Program-made: the position numbers and the translations under genes | Notes under the pieces: model-generated | Database searches by the model: none | Told to the model about the DNA's origin: nothing | The model's input: the letters and a program-made list of their open reading frames with translations, nothing else | Shown here: in pieces, positions 1-8,445 of the stretch | How the letters are laid out: the number at the start of each line of letters is the position of its first letter | How positions within the stretch are numbered: the stretch's first letter is position 1 | Assembly (NCBI RefSeq): GCF_038050405.1 | Contig: NZ_CP150901.1 | Span: forward strand, 186,001-250,000 | DNA: 64,000 nucleotides | Source of the DNA: Paraburkholderia sp. IMGN_8 | GTDB taxonomy: Bacteria; Pseudomonadota; Gammaproteobacteria; Burkholderiales; Burkholderiaceae | Direction of reading: 5' to 3'

Positions 1-63
1 GATCACGATCTGGCTGTTGTTGACGTCGTTTGAGAGGTTGATGAAGTTGAGTTTGATGTCCAT
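1..63 (-). CDS. Third tandem paralogue of an unknown family (5' end only)
   Basis: Only the first 21 codons lie in the window; the gene continues past the left edge. The start MDIKLNFINLSND closely matches MDIQLNFVNRSND of the next gene upstream, so this is a third copy of the same family. ATG is at 63-61 on the minus strand, with an AGGAAAAG-like ribosome binding site just upstream. It is the most promoter-distal visible member of the minus-strand gene row beginning at 5860. Function unknown; the identification as a paralogue rests on the N-terminal motif alone. Confidence 0.7.
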   Translation of the reverse strand, partial: MDIKLNFINLSNDVNNSQIVI

Positions 64-132
64 GGCTAACCTTTTCCTGGTGTAGTGAAACGGCGTCGAA
101 TGACGAATCGTCCGACGCCGCCTGCGCATCCG

Positions 133-750
133 TTACGCCATCACGACGTGTTCGAGCCGGAATGTGAACGGCAACGAGCGTGGGCCGGGACCGCCGCCCG
201 TCATCACGATGTCGGCGCTCGCGATGCCGAGCAGCGAGAGTTCCGTGTTGATGTCCGAGATGACCGCCGAATTCAGCAACGCGCCCTGTTCGATCTGCGA
301 CGCGACACCGATCCACAGCGTCGGCTTGAACTGAAAAACGGCTTTTTGCCCAGGCGCGATCGATGTTTTGGTCGCAAGCGGACTGCCGTCCTTGTAGATG
401 GTCGCGTTCGCAGCGCCGTTCGGCAGATCGTTGCGGACCTGGACCTCCGAGCTATTGCCCGGCTCAGTCCCGAGCGTGAGCACGTCGCCCGACGTCGAGC
501 GGACGATCTGGAAGACCTGGCCGTTTGTGGCGGTTTGCTGCGGCATGTAATTGCCGTAGCTGTCGCTCGCGCTCACACTCATCGTCATCGGAAACTTGAA
601 CGGATGGTTGTCGCCCTGGCCGCAATTACGGATCACTTTCCACGCGATCGCCAGTTCGTCGAAATCCGTCGCGACGTTTTTCTGGAAGATCACGATGTTC
701 GAATTGTTGGCATCGTTCGAACGGTTTACGAAGTTCAGCTGGATATCCAC
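133..750 (-). CDS. Unknown-family protein, tandem paralogue 2
   Basis: A 205-residue protein with no signal peptide or membrane segment. It probably starts at GTG 750, with AAGGAG 7 bases upstream; a longer frame reaching 831 lacks a site. It shares three blocks with the paralogue at 877-1509: the N-terminal LNFVNRSND, the central FDELAIAWKVIR, and a C-terminal ADIVMTGGG followed by PFTF. The regular alternation of polar and hydrophobic residues suggests a beta-rich fold (inference). I do not recognise a characterised family. Its position behind the phasin-like and esterase genes suggests co-expression with them. Confidence 0.8.
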   Translation of the reverse strand: MDIQLNFVNRSNDANNSNIVIFQKNVATDFDELAIAWKVIRNCGQGDNHPFKFPMTMSVSASDSYGNYMPQQTATNGQVFQIVRSTSGDVLTLGTEPGNSSEVQVRNDLPNGAANATIYKDGSPLATKTSIAPGQKAVFQFKPTLWIGVASQIEQGALLNSAVISDINTELSLLGIASADIVMTGGGPGPRSLPFTFRLEHVVMA

Positions 751-876
751 TTGCCTGCTCCTTGAGTTGAAATGCGGCAATCGGTTTGCCGCGCACCTTC
801 CCACCGGCCTGCCCGGCGGGCTGGCCGTCAAACGAAAGAAGAGAGGGGTCCCGCCGTCTGCGGGCGTCGTTTCGCG

Positions 877-1509
877 CTAGACGTGCACGACGTTTTCGAG
901 CGCGAAACCGAATGGCTGCGCATCGGCGCCGCTGCCGCCACCCGTCATCACGATGTCGGCGGCGGCAATGCCGCTGAGGGGCAGCATCGTGTTGTCGCTC
1001 GACAGCACGGCCGAACTCAGCGCGCGGCCTTCCTGAACCTGCGATGCCGCGCCGATCCACAGCACCGGGGTGAAGCGGAACACCGCCTTCTGGGCGGGCG
1101 CCACGGCCCATTTGGTGGCGATCAGCTTGCCCGCGTTGAAGGCGTTGACATTGACCGCGCCGCGCTGCATGCGGTTGACCACCTGGATGTCCGCGCTGTT
1201 GTCCGCACCGCCCGCCGGTGCCGGATCGGCGGTGAGCCGGGCGCGGCCAGTCGGATGAACGCCGACGACGAACCGCTCGCCGCCCTGCGCAGTGGCGCGC
1301 GGCGAGTAGTTGCCGTGCTCGTCGCCGAGTGCGATCTCGATCCCGGTCGAATAGACGAACGGATGGATGCAGTCGCGGCCGCAGAAGCGAATCACCTTCC
1401 ATGCAATCGCGAGCTCGTCGAAATCGGGAATCACGTTGCGCTGAAACAGCACGACTTCGCTGTTGCCGCGGTCGTTCGACCGGTTGATGAACCGCAGGTG
1501 AATGTTCAT
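877..1509 (-). CDS. Unknown-family protein, tandem paralogue 1
   Basis: A 210-residue protein homologous to the next gene (133-750), sharing FDELAIAWKVIR, LWIGAASQV and the C-terminal ADIVMTGGG block. The ATG at 1509 overlaps the stop of the phasin-like gene by 4 bases (ATGA), so the two are probably translationally coupled; GGAG lies upstream. No export signal is visible, so it is probably cytosolic. The middle third diverges most from its paralogue, which fits a conserved scaffold with a variable face. Function unknown. Confidence 0.8.
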   Translation of the reverse strand: MNIHLRFINRSNDRGNSEVVLFQRNVIPDFDELAIAWKVIRFCGRDCIHPFVYSTGIEIALGDEHGNYSPRATAQGGERFVVGVHPTGRARLTADPAPAGGADNSADIQVVNRMQRGAVNVNAFNAGKLIATKWAVAPAQKAVFRFTPVLWIGAASQVQEGRALSSAVLSSDNTMLPLSGIAAADIVMTGGGSGADAQPFGFALENVVHV

Positions 1510-2048
1510 TTCGCCTGCTCCGTGTTGTCGTCCGAAAGATGCTTCTCGACCCACTGCGTGAGGGCAGGAGAGACGCTCCCGGCTACCGACGATGTATGCA
1601 GCGCTTGCGCGCGGCTCTGCGCCTGCACGTCGTTCGCGAATCGGCCGAACGCCATCGCGGCATCCGTTGCGCTGCGGCTGCGAGACAGGTCGTCGAGATA
1701 TTGGGCGGCCGCGTCGGTGAGCGCGCCGGTGTGCTGCACGTGACCTTGGGTCATGCGCGCCGCGAGATCGGCCTGGATCGCGGCCAGTTCCTTGATCGCG
1801 GCAGCCGCACCGGCCAGTCCGAACCGATCGCGCTGCTCGCGCCAGCCGGTGTCGAATGCCGACTGCGACGCCGTTGTGTACTGCTGGCTACTCTGGAGAA
1901 CGGTGCGTACGAAAGCGCGCCACGCACCGGCATCCGACGTGGCTCCCGCAAGTCCCGCCGGGTTGGCCGATTGCGCAACGAGCTTGCTGAACAACTGGAA
2001 GGCGGCGAGATTGGCGTTTTCCCACTGCGTGATGAAGGTCGAGAGCAT
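1506..2048 (-). CDS. Phasin-like helical protein
   Basis: A 180-residue Ala/Gln-rich protein predicted to be mostly helical, starting at ATG 2048 behind an AAGGAT site. It has no signal peptide. It resembles phasins in length, composition and its amphipathic N-terminus (TQWENANLAAFQLF), but no diagnostic phasin motif is certain. The preceding gene encodes a PHB-depolymerase-like protein 50 bases upstream, which makes a polyhydroxyalkanoate or surface-coating role plausible (inference). It overlaps the following paralogue gene by 4 bases. It could equally be an unrelated coiled, granule- or particle-associated protein. Confidence 0.6.
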   Translation of the reverse strand: MLSTFITQWENANLAAFQLFSKLVAQSANPAGLAGATSDAGAWRAFVRTVLQSSQQYTTASQSAFDTGWREQRDRFGLAGAAAAIKELAAIQADLAARMTQGHVQHTGALTDAAAQYLDDLSRSRSATDAAMAFGRFANDVQAQSRAQALHTSSVAGSVSPALTQWVEKHLSDDNTEQAK

Positions 2049-2098
2049 GATGGATCCTTGTTCGGTTCGGATTCGATGGGGAAAGCAAATCGCCGCGG

Positions 2099-3217
2099 TC
2101 ACTGACGTGCGCCGCCAAGGCGCTCGATCATCCTCATCACGGCAGCCATCTGCGGCGCTTCGCGAGTATTGAAGTTGGGATGGTCCGGGTCCGGACTCGT
2201 GTAACCCCAGAAGTCCCAGCATCCGAGAGGATTGACAGCCGACTTCTCCACCTGCGGATAGAGCACGATCAGGCGATTCGTGTCGGCGATCTCGTTGTAG
2301 CCGGCGCCGCGCACGAATCGTTGGCCGACAGCATCGGCACTCTGTACGCAGCCGTGAAACGCGACATGTACGGCACACGCCGCATGCAGGCATTCGGCAG
2401 GCACGTAGGCGTAAGCGACGTCGGCCATCGACGCGTGCCGGTCCGGATCGAACTCGCGCTGATCGAAGCGCTGCAACTGGCCGCCAGCCAGCGCCGCGGG
2501 CGCGTTCAACGGCGCATTGGGTCTTGCATAGATCCAGCGCAGAATCTCGTGCGCTTGCTCGAAGCCGCAGTTGTTGATGAAGGGGTTCTTGTTGGCATCG
2601 CAGGGGGAGTCTTCGGGGCGGTTCGTGATCAATGCATGACCCGCATCGGGATTGCGTTGATACTCGATGCTTGCTTTCGGTACCTGTGCGAGCTCATAGA
2701 AACGCTCGGCCTGATCGACCACGCGTGTCGCGACGACCGTATCCTTCGCGCCGCTGAAGAGGTAGATGCGCTGCTCGCGCAGGTTGGCCGGATCGTCTAT
2801 CTGACCCGCCTTCGCGAAGCGTTGTGCGGCGCGCCATGCGCCCGCCGCCGATGGCGCATCGCCTGCCGGCTGCATGCACAGCGTCACCGCGGCCACGGCG
2901 GGCGCGATGAACTCCGACTCCCCGGCGCAATCGAAAGCGCCACCGGCGACGATGCCCGCGCCGATCAGATGGCTCGACCAGGCGACGTCGAACTGGGCCG
3001 CCATGAAGGCGCCCGACGATAGCCCGGATACGGACGTGTGTTGCAGATCGGCGCCGAACGCGGGCAGCGGCGCGACGTCCGCTGCGTTCGCGCACGAGAG
3101 GGTCGCGGCAAGCAGCACAAGTGCGCTGAGCTGCGAGCGCAACCCGAGGCGGCGGGACGTGCCGGGTTGCACGTTAACTTCGGATAGCGAATCGTTGGTG
3201 ACAGCTGCCGCGTTCAT
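2099..3217 (-). CDS. Secreted PHB depolymerase-type esterase (catalytic domain type 2)
   Basis: A 372-residue alpha/beta hydrolase of the extracellular short-chain-length PHA depolymerase family. These hydrolyse polyhydroxybutyrate or related esters outside the cytoplasm. The lipase-box serine is in GLSSGAF just after the mature N-terminus. Late blocks NPLGCWDFWGY and DHPNFNTRE are typical of the family. ATG 3217 is preferred because AGGAG lies 8 bases upstream; a start at 3274 lacks this. The N-terminus has an unusually long polar stretch of about 28 residues, then a hydrophobic core ending CANA/AD, a Sec cleavage site. No separate substrate-binding domain is visible. Natural substrate not determined. 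Confidence 0.85.
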   Translation of the reverse strand: MNAAAVTNDSLSEVNVQPGTSRRLGLRSQLSALVLLAATLSCANAADVAPLPAFGADLQHTSVSGLSSGAFMAAQFDVAWSSHLIGAGIVAGGAFDCAGESEFIAPAVAAVTLCMQPAGDAPSAAGAWRAAQRFAKAGQIDDPANLREQRIYLFSGAKDTVVATRVVDQAERFYELAQVPKASIEYQRNPDAGHALITNRPEDSPCDANKNPFINNCGFEQAHEILRWIYARPNAPLNAPAALAGGQLQRFDQREFDPDRHASMADVAYAYVPAECLHAACAVHVAFHGCVQSADAVGQRFVRGAGYNEIADTNRLIVLYPQVEKSAVNPLGCWDFWGYTSPDPDHPNFNTREAPQMAAVMRMIERLGGARQ

Positions 3218-3399
3218 TCCGTTGCTCCTGTTGGGTGAGTGATCGATGAGCGTTCGTGTCTTCGTGTCAGGCATTCATTGCTTGGGACTCACTACGCTTG
3301 CAGAGTACGTGCGTGGCGCATCCGCATGAATAGGGCGGAAGGCCGGTACGGCGACATGTGACGGAAGGCCCATGCCATGCCGTGTCCTGCAGCTCGCCG

Positions 3400-3909
3400 T
3401 CAGTGCGCAGCGTCGGGCGTGCACAACGACACCGGTATCGAGATGCTGCGATCAACTGTTGTGAGTGCCACAGGCTGGTTCGCCTGCGTGTAGCGCAACC
3501 GGAAAATGCCGCGCGGCCCATAGCCGCTGTCGATGTCGGCAAGCAGGTCGGCGTCGTCCGGCATGCGCGCGAGGCTTTGACCGCTCATCATCGCGGGGCG
3601 GCGCTGTGGGTCGTCCCAGTTGGCGGTGTCCGCGGACGTGTAGAAGTTGGGTAGTACGCCGCTTCGGTAAAGACTTTCGAGCGTCCGCGCGAGCCGCTCA
3701 CTGCACCTGTCGCAGAGCACCGGCTGATGCGCGAGTAGCAACGCTTGATTGACCTGCACGACTTCGACATCGCAGGTGAGAGGTGGCTGCTCCGCACTTG
3801 CCTCGGCGGCGGAGCATGTGGCGATGGCGGCTGCCGCGGCGGTGGCGATAGCGGATGCGACACGCATGTTCAGGCCGTAGAACGGTCGGCCATGACGGTT
3901 CGAAATCAT
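3400..3909 (-). CDS. Secreted protein of unknown function
   Basis: A 169-residue protein with a Sec-type signal: a short basic start, an Ala-rich hydrophobic stretch at about residues 16-35, and a probable cut after ASA. ATG 3909 follows AGGAG. The mature part has a CDRCSER motif and three further cysteines, which suggests disulfides in the periplasm or outside the cell. It starts 20 bases after the lysozyme stop and lies 182 bases before the esterase start, so it is probably in the same operon. No family recognised. Confidence 0.7.
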   Translation of the reverse strand: MISNRHGRPFYGLNMRVASAIATAAAAAIATCSAAEASAEQPPLTCDVEVVQVNQALLLAHQPVLCDRCSERLARTLESLYRSGVLPNFYTSADTANWDDPQRRPAMMSGQSLARMPDDADLLADIDSGYGPRGIFRLRYTQANQPVALTTVDRSISIPVSLCTPDAAH

Positions 3910-3929
3910 CGGAAAGACTCCTGTAAGCG

Positions 3930-4376
3930 CTATGAAAGAAACAGCTTGCGTTCTGCCTGGCGGCGGCGCGTCAGTCCCGCAAGCGGCTTACCGCCCGCCT
4001 TGTTCCAGACCAGAAACTGATCGGCGGCATGGGCGGTTGCACTTGCGTTCAGGTAGCGCAGCAGTGTCGAAGAACGCAGCCGTCCCGCGCCGAGGTTGAA
4101 GACGAAGGACATCAGCGCGTCGAATTGCTGCTGCGTGATCGCCACGCGCACCAGCTTGCACAGTTCGAGCTCAGCGCTGCGCAAGTCCCGCTTCAGGAGC
4201 GTTTGCGCCTCGGACTCCGTGAGCGGGCGGTCGAAGCGTTCGTGCGGCAGGATCAGATGCCCATAGCCGATTGTCGGTTTGCCGACTGCGTCGAGATAGC
4301 GGTTCAGGCGCAGACCTTCGAAGTGTTTGATCAGGTCGATACCTTGCGCGCCGGTGCGTGTGGGTTTGTCAGGCAT
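3930..4376 (-). CDS. Phage-type lysozyme (glycoside hydrolase family 24)
   Basis: A 148-residue muramidase that cleaves the beta-1,4 bond between N-acetylmuramic acid and N-acetylglucosamine. The T4-lysozyme triad is visible as E20 in HFEG, D29 and T35 before IGYGH, with the same 9- and 6-residue spacing as E11/D20/T26 of T4. The later FNLGAG block is also typical. There is no signal peptide or membrane anchor, so export would need a holin or another route; no holin gene is nearby. The start overlaps the end of the upstream DUF2589 gene by 8 bases, with AGAGGAG as ribosome binding site. No other phage gene accompanies it, so it is domesticated rather than part of a prophage. Confidence 0.9.
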   Translation of the reverse strand: MPDKPTRTGAQGIDLIKHFEGLRLNRYLDAVGKPTIGYGHLILPHERFDRPLTESEAQTLLKRDLRSAELELCKLVRVAITQQQFDALMSFVFNLGAGRLRSSTLLRYLNASATAHAADQFLVWNKAGGKPLAGLTRRRQAERKLFLS

Positions 4377-5157
4377 GGCGTTGCTCCTCTTTATCGTGCA
4401 GTGCGCGCGGCACGAGACGGTGCGTGTATTCGTCGATCACGCGCATGATCGCTTCGGGTGGCTCGAGTGCCGCAAACTGCATTTCGATGTCGATGTGCTG
4501 ACTGTCGCGCTGAGCTGGCCGGCCCTGCGCATCCTTGTGTGCCGATGACGGGGCGAGCGTCACGAAGAAACGGCCGCGTTGATCGCCGCCGGCCAATCCG
4601 CCTACGGGTAGCGCTTCGGTGAAGTCGGCGCGCACCGTCAGATGGACGACCATCCTGTCGAGCGCAAGTCCGCGTGGCGTCGCCAGCGCGACCAGCGGCA
4701 CCGGCATCGTGTGCTCTGCGTCGAGCGCGACCTCGACGGTGCGCGGCGTCAGCAGGCCGTCTTCGTGCTGGTCGAAGAACTGGTCGAGTACGGCGGTGTA
4801 CTGATGCGCGAGCAACTGGTTGGCTGCGGCTGCGGCGTGCTGCATGCCACGGGTGATTTCATCGAGCGCGAGGCCGCGCGGCGGTGGACCGCTCGCGCTG
4901 GACGGCGGCGCGCGGCCTGACGGTGGATCGCCGGGTGGTGCGCCCTGGCCTTCGCCAGTGCCGGTCGCCGTGTGAGCGCCGCCGGCTGCCGGTGTGGCTT
5001 GCTGCGCAGTCACCGGCGGGTCGCCGGCTTCGAGCGCGGCGGCCGGATCGCCATCGATGGCGCCCTGCGCGGCCGGCGGTTGCGTGGCGTCGTCATGCGG
5101 TGCATCGTTGGCCGGCGAGCCGTGCGCGCCGCGGCGCCGCTTGAAGAAGTTGAACAT
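4369..5157 (-). CDS. DUF2589-like protein with proline-rich linker
   Basis: A 262-residue protein. Residues 1-90 are a charged start (MFNFFKRRRG) then a Pro/Ala/Gly-rich, probably disordered linker. From about residue 95 it matches the DUF2589 architecture: a helical GMQHAAAAANQLL block, beta-rich repeats, and a final PPEAIMRVID that mirrors PPEALMRVID in the neighbouring DUF2589 protein. The two are therefore divergent paralogues. It lies 31 bases after its partner and overlaps the lysozyme gene. DUF2589 has no established function to my knowledge. Confidence 0.75.
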   Translation of the reverse strand: MFNFFKRRRGAHGSPANDAPHDDATQPPAAQGAIDGDPAAALEAGDPPVTAQQATPAAGGAHTATGTGEGQGAPPGDPPSGRAPPSSASGPPPRGLALDEITRGMQHAAAAANQLLAHQYTAVLDQFFDQHEDGLLTPRTVEVALDAEHTMPVPLVALATPRGLALDRMVVHLTVRADFTEALPVGGLAGGDQRGRFFVTLAPSSAHKDAQGRPAQRDSQHIDIEMQFAALEPPEAIMRVIDEYTHRLVPRALHDKEEQRHA

Positions 5158-5188
5158 GGTGTCCGTCCGCCGTCAGTGGCCGCTGCGC

Positions 5189-5860
5189 TTACTGATGAGC
5201 AGGCTGCTGGCCGCCCGCCTGTGCGGTACCGCCGGCTGGGACCTCGCCGATCAGCTTGCCGTCCGTCGGCGTCGCCGGCAGCGGTTTGACGTCTTTCGAC
5301 TTGTCGTCGGTCACGACCGGTTTGGTGGCGGCGTCCGTCAGGAAGTCGATGACGCGCATCAGCGCTTCCGGCGGAGGTTGCCGTTTGACCTGCGTGTGGA
5401 TCGAGTACTTGGCTCGCGTGTCGGTGCTGCGCGTCTGCTCCGCCTTGTGCGACACACGCCCCGACATGCTGACGCTGACGGGGCCCCAACCGAGCTTGAC
5501 CTGGAGTTCGCCGCCTGCCTCCGTGGAAGACGACGACTTCTCCGACTGCGTGATTTCCATCTCGAAGTCGATCGTGCCTTCTTCGATCGCGATGATGGGA
5601 TGCACGATGGCCGCCAGCAACGGAATGCGCATGGTCTTCTGAACCACGCCTTTCGACACGCCGGACTCGTCGACCAGAGTTTCGTCGTAGTCGAATTGCA
5701 CGGCGACTGCCTTGCCGTCCTGGATGCACACCTGCATCAGAAAGTCGGCGTAACTTTTCGCCGCCTGGGTTTGCGCGGTAATCATTGCTTTCAATGGACC
5801 GGCGATCATTTGGTCCATTGGCAAGGCATTAATGACAGAACCGATGAAATTCGCATCCAT
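5189..5860 (-). CDS. DUF2589 domain protein
   Basis: A 223-residue protein with a full-length DUF2589 signature: an N-terminal helix IAGPLKAMITAQTQAAKSYADF, a beta-rich middle (RIPLLAAIVHP, IDFEMEIT), and a C-terminal PPEALMRVIDFL. ATG 5860 has a strong GGAGGTG site; a longer frame to 5899 does not. It has no signal peptide. It is the first gene of the minus-strand row and faces the LuxR-type regulator across a 274-base gap, so the operon promoter should lie there. The C-terminal 45 residues are Pro/Gly/Gln-rich. Confidence 0.85.
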   Translation of the reverse strand: MDANFIGSVINALPMDQMIAGPLKAMITAQTQAAKSYADFLMQVCIQDGKAVAVQFDYDETLVDESGVSKGVVQKTMRIPLLAAIVHPIIAIEEGTIDFEMEITQSEKSSSSTEAGGELQVKLGWGPVSVSMSGRVSHKAEQTRSTDTRAKYSIHTQVKRQPPPEALMRVIDFLTDAATKPVVTDDKSKDVKPLPATPTDGKLIGEVPAGGTAQAGGQQPAHQ

Positions 5861-6134
5861 ACACACCTCCATGGTGAAATTCGGACAGTGCGAATACACT
5901 GTCGTTATTCAAAGTACATAAACTGGAGAGGTGTGTGGAGAGGCCAGCCGTCACGGTTTAAGACAAGGGTGGCGGACATATTAATTCTGAAAGAAATAAC
6001 GTGTCTTTTGCATTAGAACGTTTGTCACGGATCGACGTGCCTAGTGCGTCGTTTTCAAAAGAGCGGTAAAAGCGAGCCGAAGAGACGCAAATAACGTGAA
6101 CCCGAGCGTCTCGCTACCGAGGGGTAACGCGCAA
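5861..6134. promoter_or_regulatory. Divergent intergenic region, operon versus LuxR regulator
   Basis: A 274-base gap between two divergent starts (5860 minus, 6135 plus), locally AT-richer than its flanks around 5975-6030. It must hold the promoter for the DUF2589/lysozyme operon and probably the site bound by the regulator. No clear -35/-10 pair or dyad could be assigned by eye. Confidence 0.4.
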
Positions 6135-6812
6135 ATGAACGTTCTGATGATCGATAGCCCGCCGTTGTTTGTGGCGGGGGTGGCCGATGTCTTATGGAGG
6201 CGTGACAGCAGTTGCCAGGTGTGGTCGGCCCAGCGTCCCGAAGACATCTACCGCATCCGGGAAGAGCTGCCGCCGGGAACGGTCGGCGCGGTAACGCTCG
6301 AATGGGACGAGCGTGCGGCGCGGATGGGCTGGCCGAAGGTGCTGCAGGAAGCGCTGGGGGCGGTGCCGTGGCTCTTCGTCGTCCGCACGGTTTGTCGTCA
6401 GGGGATCGCCGATGCGCTGATGGCGGGCGCGGCCGGCATCGTCGAGCGTCATGCGAGCGCGGACGAGTTCGCCGATGCGCTCTGCCGCGTCGCGTCGGGT
6501 GCCATCTATGTTCCGCCGAGTTACGGCGTCGGCGCCGAGGTGGGGCCGGCGCAAGCGCAGTCCGGTGACCGCGCATTCGAGCGCCTTACGCCGAGACAGC
6601 ACCAGGTGTTGCGTCTGCTGGCCGAAGGGAAGTCGAACAAGCAGATCTGCCGGGTGTTGAACGTCGCGGAAGGGACCATCAAGAACCACCTGTATGCGCT
6701 TTTTCGGCAGATCGGTGTCAGCAATCGCACGGAGGCAGCGCTGTGGCTCGCGCGTCACTGGACACCTGAAAGCGCGCACGCGCAGCCGCTCGTATGCGTG
6801 ACGCATGAATAA
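6135..6812 (+). CDS. LuxR/NarL-type regulator with degenerate receiver
   Basis: A 225-residue DNA-binding protein. The C-terminal LuxR helix-turn-helix is clear at about residues 145-205 (RLTPRQHQVLRLLAEGKSNK, then GTIKNHLYALF). The N-terminal region has receiver-like order (NVLMIDSPPLFVAGVADVL), but the acidic pair and phosphoacceptor Asp are not in their usual setting; the equivalent strand reads AVTLEWDERA. Control by phosphorylation is therefore doubtful. ATG 6135 with GAGGGG upstream is preferred to a GTG at 6096. It sits divergently beside the DUF2589 operon and is the obvious candidate for its control (inference). Confidence 0.85.
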   Translation: MNVLMIDSPPLFVAGVADVLWRRDSSCQVWSAQRPEDIYRIREELPPGTVGAVTLEWDERAARMGWPKVLQEALGAVPWLFVVRTVCRQGIADALMAGAAGIVERHASADEFADALCRVASGAIYVPPSYGVGAEVGPAQAQSGDRAFERLTPRQHQVLRLLAEGKSNKQICRVLNVAEGTIKNHLYALFRQIGVSNRTEAALWLARHWTPESAHAQPLVCVTHE

Positions 6813-6841
6813 GGACCGCGCTTGCTGACGACCGGGGCGAA

Positions 6842-6958
6842 TCACCACACGCATACGGTCGCGAAGCGAACTTGACGGACTCGACGGCGACGCTCTGCTT
6901 CGACAGGAGGCGCGCCGTCGTTCATGCCGGATGCCGGCATGTTGCAGAGGAACCGCAT
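6842..6958 (-). CDS. Possible 38-residue small protein
   Basis: A short frame starting MRFLCNMPASGMND and ending in an Arg-rich tail. ATG 6958 lies 5 bases after the stop of the upstream membrane-protein gene, and GGAG precedes it, so it could be translated by coupling. No homologue recognised; it may be fortuitous. Confidence 0.3.
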   Translation of the reverse strand: MRFLCNMPASGMNDGAPPVEAERRRRVRQVRFATVCVW

Positions 6959-6962
6959 CGTG

Positions 6963-8036
6963 TCACTCCGTGTCGTTTGGGAATGCGGTAAGGGAAGGCC
7001 GGGCCGGGTTGCCTGCCAGCATCGCGCGTGTGAGATCCGCAAGGCGCCGGCGCACGGTGTCGGTTGAATCCGGATGATCGAGAGACTGCTGGAGGTCGAT
7101 CAGGCTTGCGGCGATCTCGCTCTGCCATTGCGTGCGCTCGCTCGCAGCCTGGGCGCGGCGCGTCTGCAGAGCGGCGTCCACGTCGGCCGAACGATCGCCG
7201 CGCACGAGCGTGTCGAGCGTGTCGACGAGGCGTTGCAGCAAGCGGTGCACTGCAGTTGCCGAGAAACCGCCGAGCATGGCGAGGGCTGGTTTGCCGAAGC
7301 TGTGCATGCTGCCCTGCTGAAAGAGTTGCGGCGGTAGCATTTCGACGAGAATCAGGCCGGCCATGACGCCGAGAATCAGGCGTGCGCCGTAAGACGCGTC
7401 GTACTTCGGATCGTACGTCGACGCGGCAATGTAACGATGTGCCTGGAACAGCGTGGCAAACGATGCGCCGAGTCCCGCGCAGAACAGCAGGAACAGCGCA
7501 TTCCACAACAGCTGCGTGCCGTGTGAATCGAGAAATCCGCGCTCGACGTTATCCGCGGAGACGTCGGCAGAGAGTGCGGTTGCGACCACGGCGATCAGAA
7601 ATGAAATGGCCGCGACCGTCAGCAGCCTGATCAACGGAACAGGGCCGAGCCACGCGAGCGGGTGCCTGAGACGATGGTGCGTATCGAGCAGCGTGACCGC
7701 TTGCGGCGTGGCGGGTGCAATGAGCGCAGCCAGTTTGCGGTGTATCGACGCTAGCGCGTGCGGCGACGTGCCGGCGTAACGCGGCGCGCTGTTGGTGGTG
7801 TCGGCCGCCTTCGGTCCGGCGGACTGGACCTCAGACGGCGCACCATCGATCAGCGCGCTCAACAACGCGATCGTTTCAGGCGCAACGGGAAGACCGTGGT
7901 GCAACGCGTAGCGCGCCATCGCTTCGCATTCCTCACGCAACTGAGCCAACAGCGCGCCGGGTGACGCGCCTTCAGATTTCGCCTCGCGCGGCGCGGCGCG
8001 AAGTCGGAAACGGTCCGCAAACCGGTGTGTGCCCAT
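6963..8036 (-). CDS. Multi-pass membrane protein of unknown function
   Basis: A 357-residue protein. Residues 1-130 are polar and probably cytosolic. About four membrane segments follow (PLIRLLTVAAISFLIAVVAT; LLWNALFLLFCAGLGASFATL; LILGVMAGLILVEML; ALAMLGGFSATAVHRLL), then a charged helical tail with coiled-coil character (RRAQAASERTQWQSEIAASL). I recognise no family. The start is uncertain because no good ribosome binding site precedes ATG 8036. It is convergent with the LuxR-type gene. Confidence 0.7.
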   Translation of the reverse strand: MGTHRFADRFRLRAAPREAKSEGASPGALLAQLREECEAMARYALHHGLPVAPETIALLSALIDGAPSEVQSAGPKAADTTNSAPRYAGTSPHALASIHRKLAALIAPATPQAVTLLDTHHRLRHPLAWLGPVPLIRLLTVAAISFLIAVVATALSADVSADNVERGFLDSHGTQLLWNALFLLFCAGLGASFATLFQAHRYIAASTYDPKYDASYGARLILGVMAGLILVEMLPPQLFQQGSMHSFGKPALAMLGGFSATAVHRLLQRLVDTLDTLVRGDRSADVDAALQTRRAQAASERTQWQSEIAASLIDLQQSLDHPDSTDTVRRRLADLTRAMLAGNPARPSLTAFPNDTE

Positions 8037-8445
8037 TTCAGTGGCCTATCTGGTTGTGGTGTCCGGAAACGGCGACGCTACTTTGCGCCTCTCGCAAGGT
8101 GCGGACAATCCAGCAGAAGTCATGGATGACGGGGTGACGAAGCGCCCGTGACAGGCGTTCGAGGGACAGGCGATGAACCAGGATTCCCTATCTCTGCCTG
8201 ACCGCTTCAGCAGCGATATCGCCTAATGCCGCTGACTACAGGTCATGCATCCAGGACCGCTGAGCCGAGGCGGTTAAGCTATGACGGCAACGGGAGTGCT
8301 TTTATTTAATCGACCGGTGAAACCCATCACGTGCCGACGATGTGGCGTACAGCCTATTTGGGCGATTCAATGTGAAGCCTAGACTGCATCTGTCGTATGC
8401 GATTCAGCGAAGCGACGGTCCGTTTTAATATTATGGAGAACTTAA
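8037..8445. other. Intergenic region, no gene seen
   Basis: About 410 bases between divergent genes. The right part, 8290-8440, is AT-richer and probably carries the promoter of the cysteine protease gene, but no motif could be fixed. No supported coding frame. Confidence 0.5.

Noticed and set aside
3930..4376. Lysozyme gene taken as evidence for a prophage
   Set aside because: No terminase, capsid, tail, integrase or holin genes accompany it; its neighbours form a non-phage operon.
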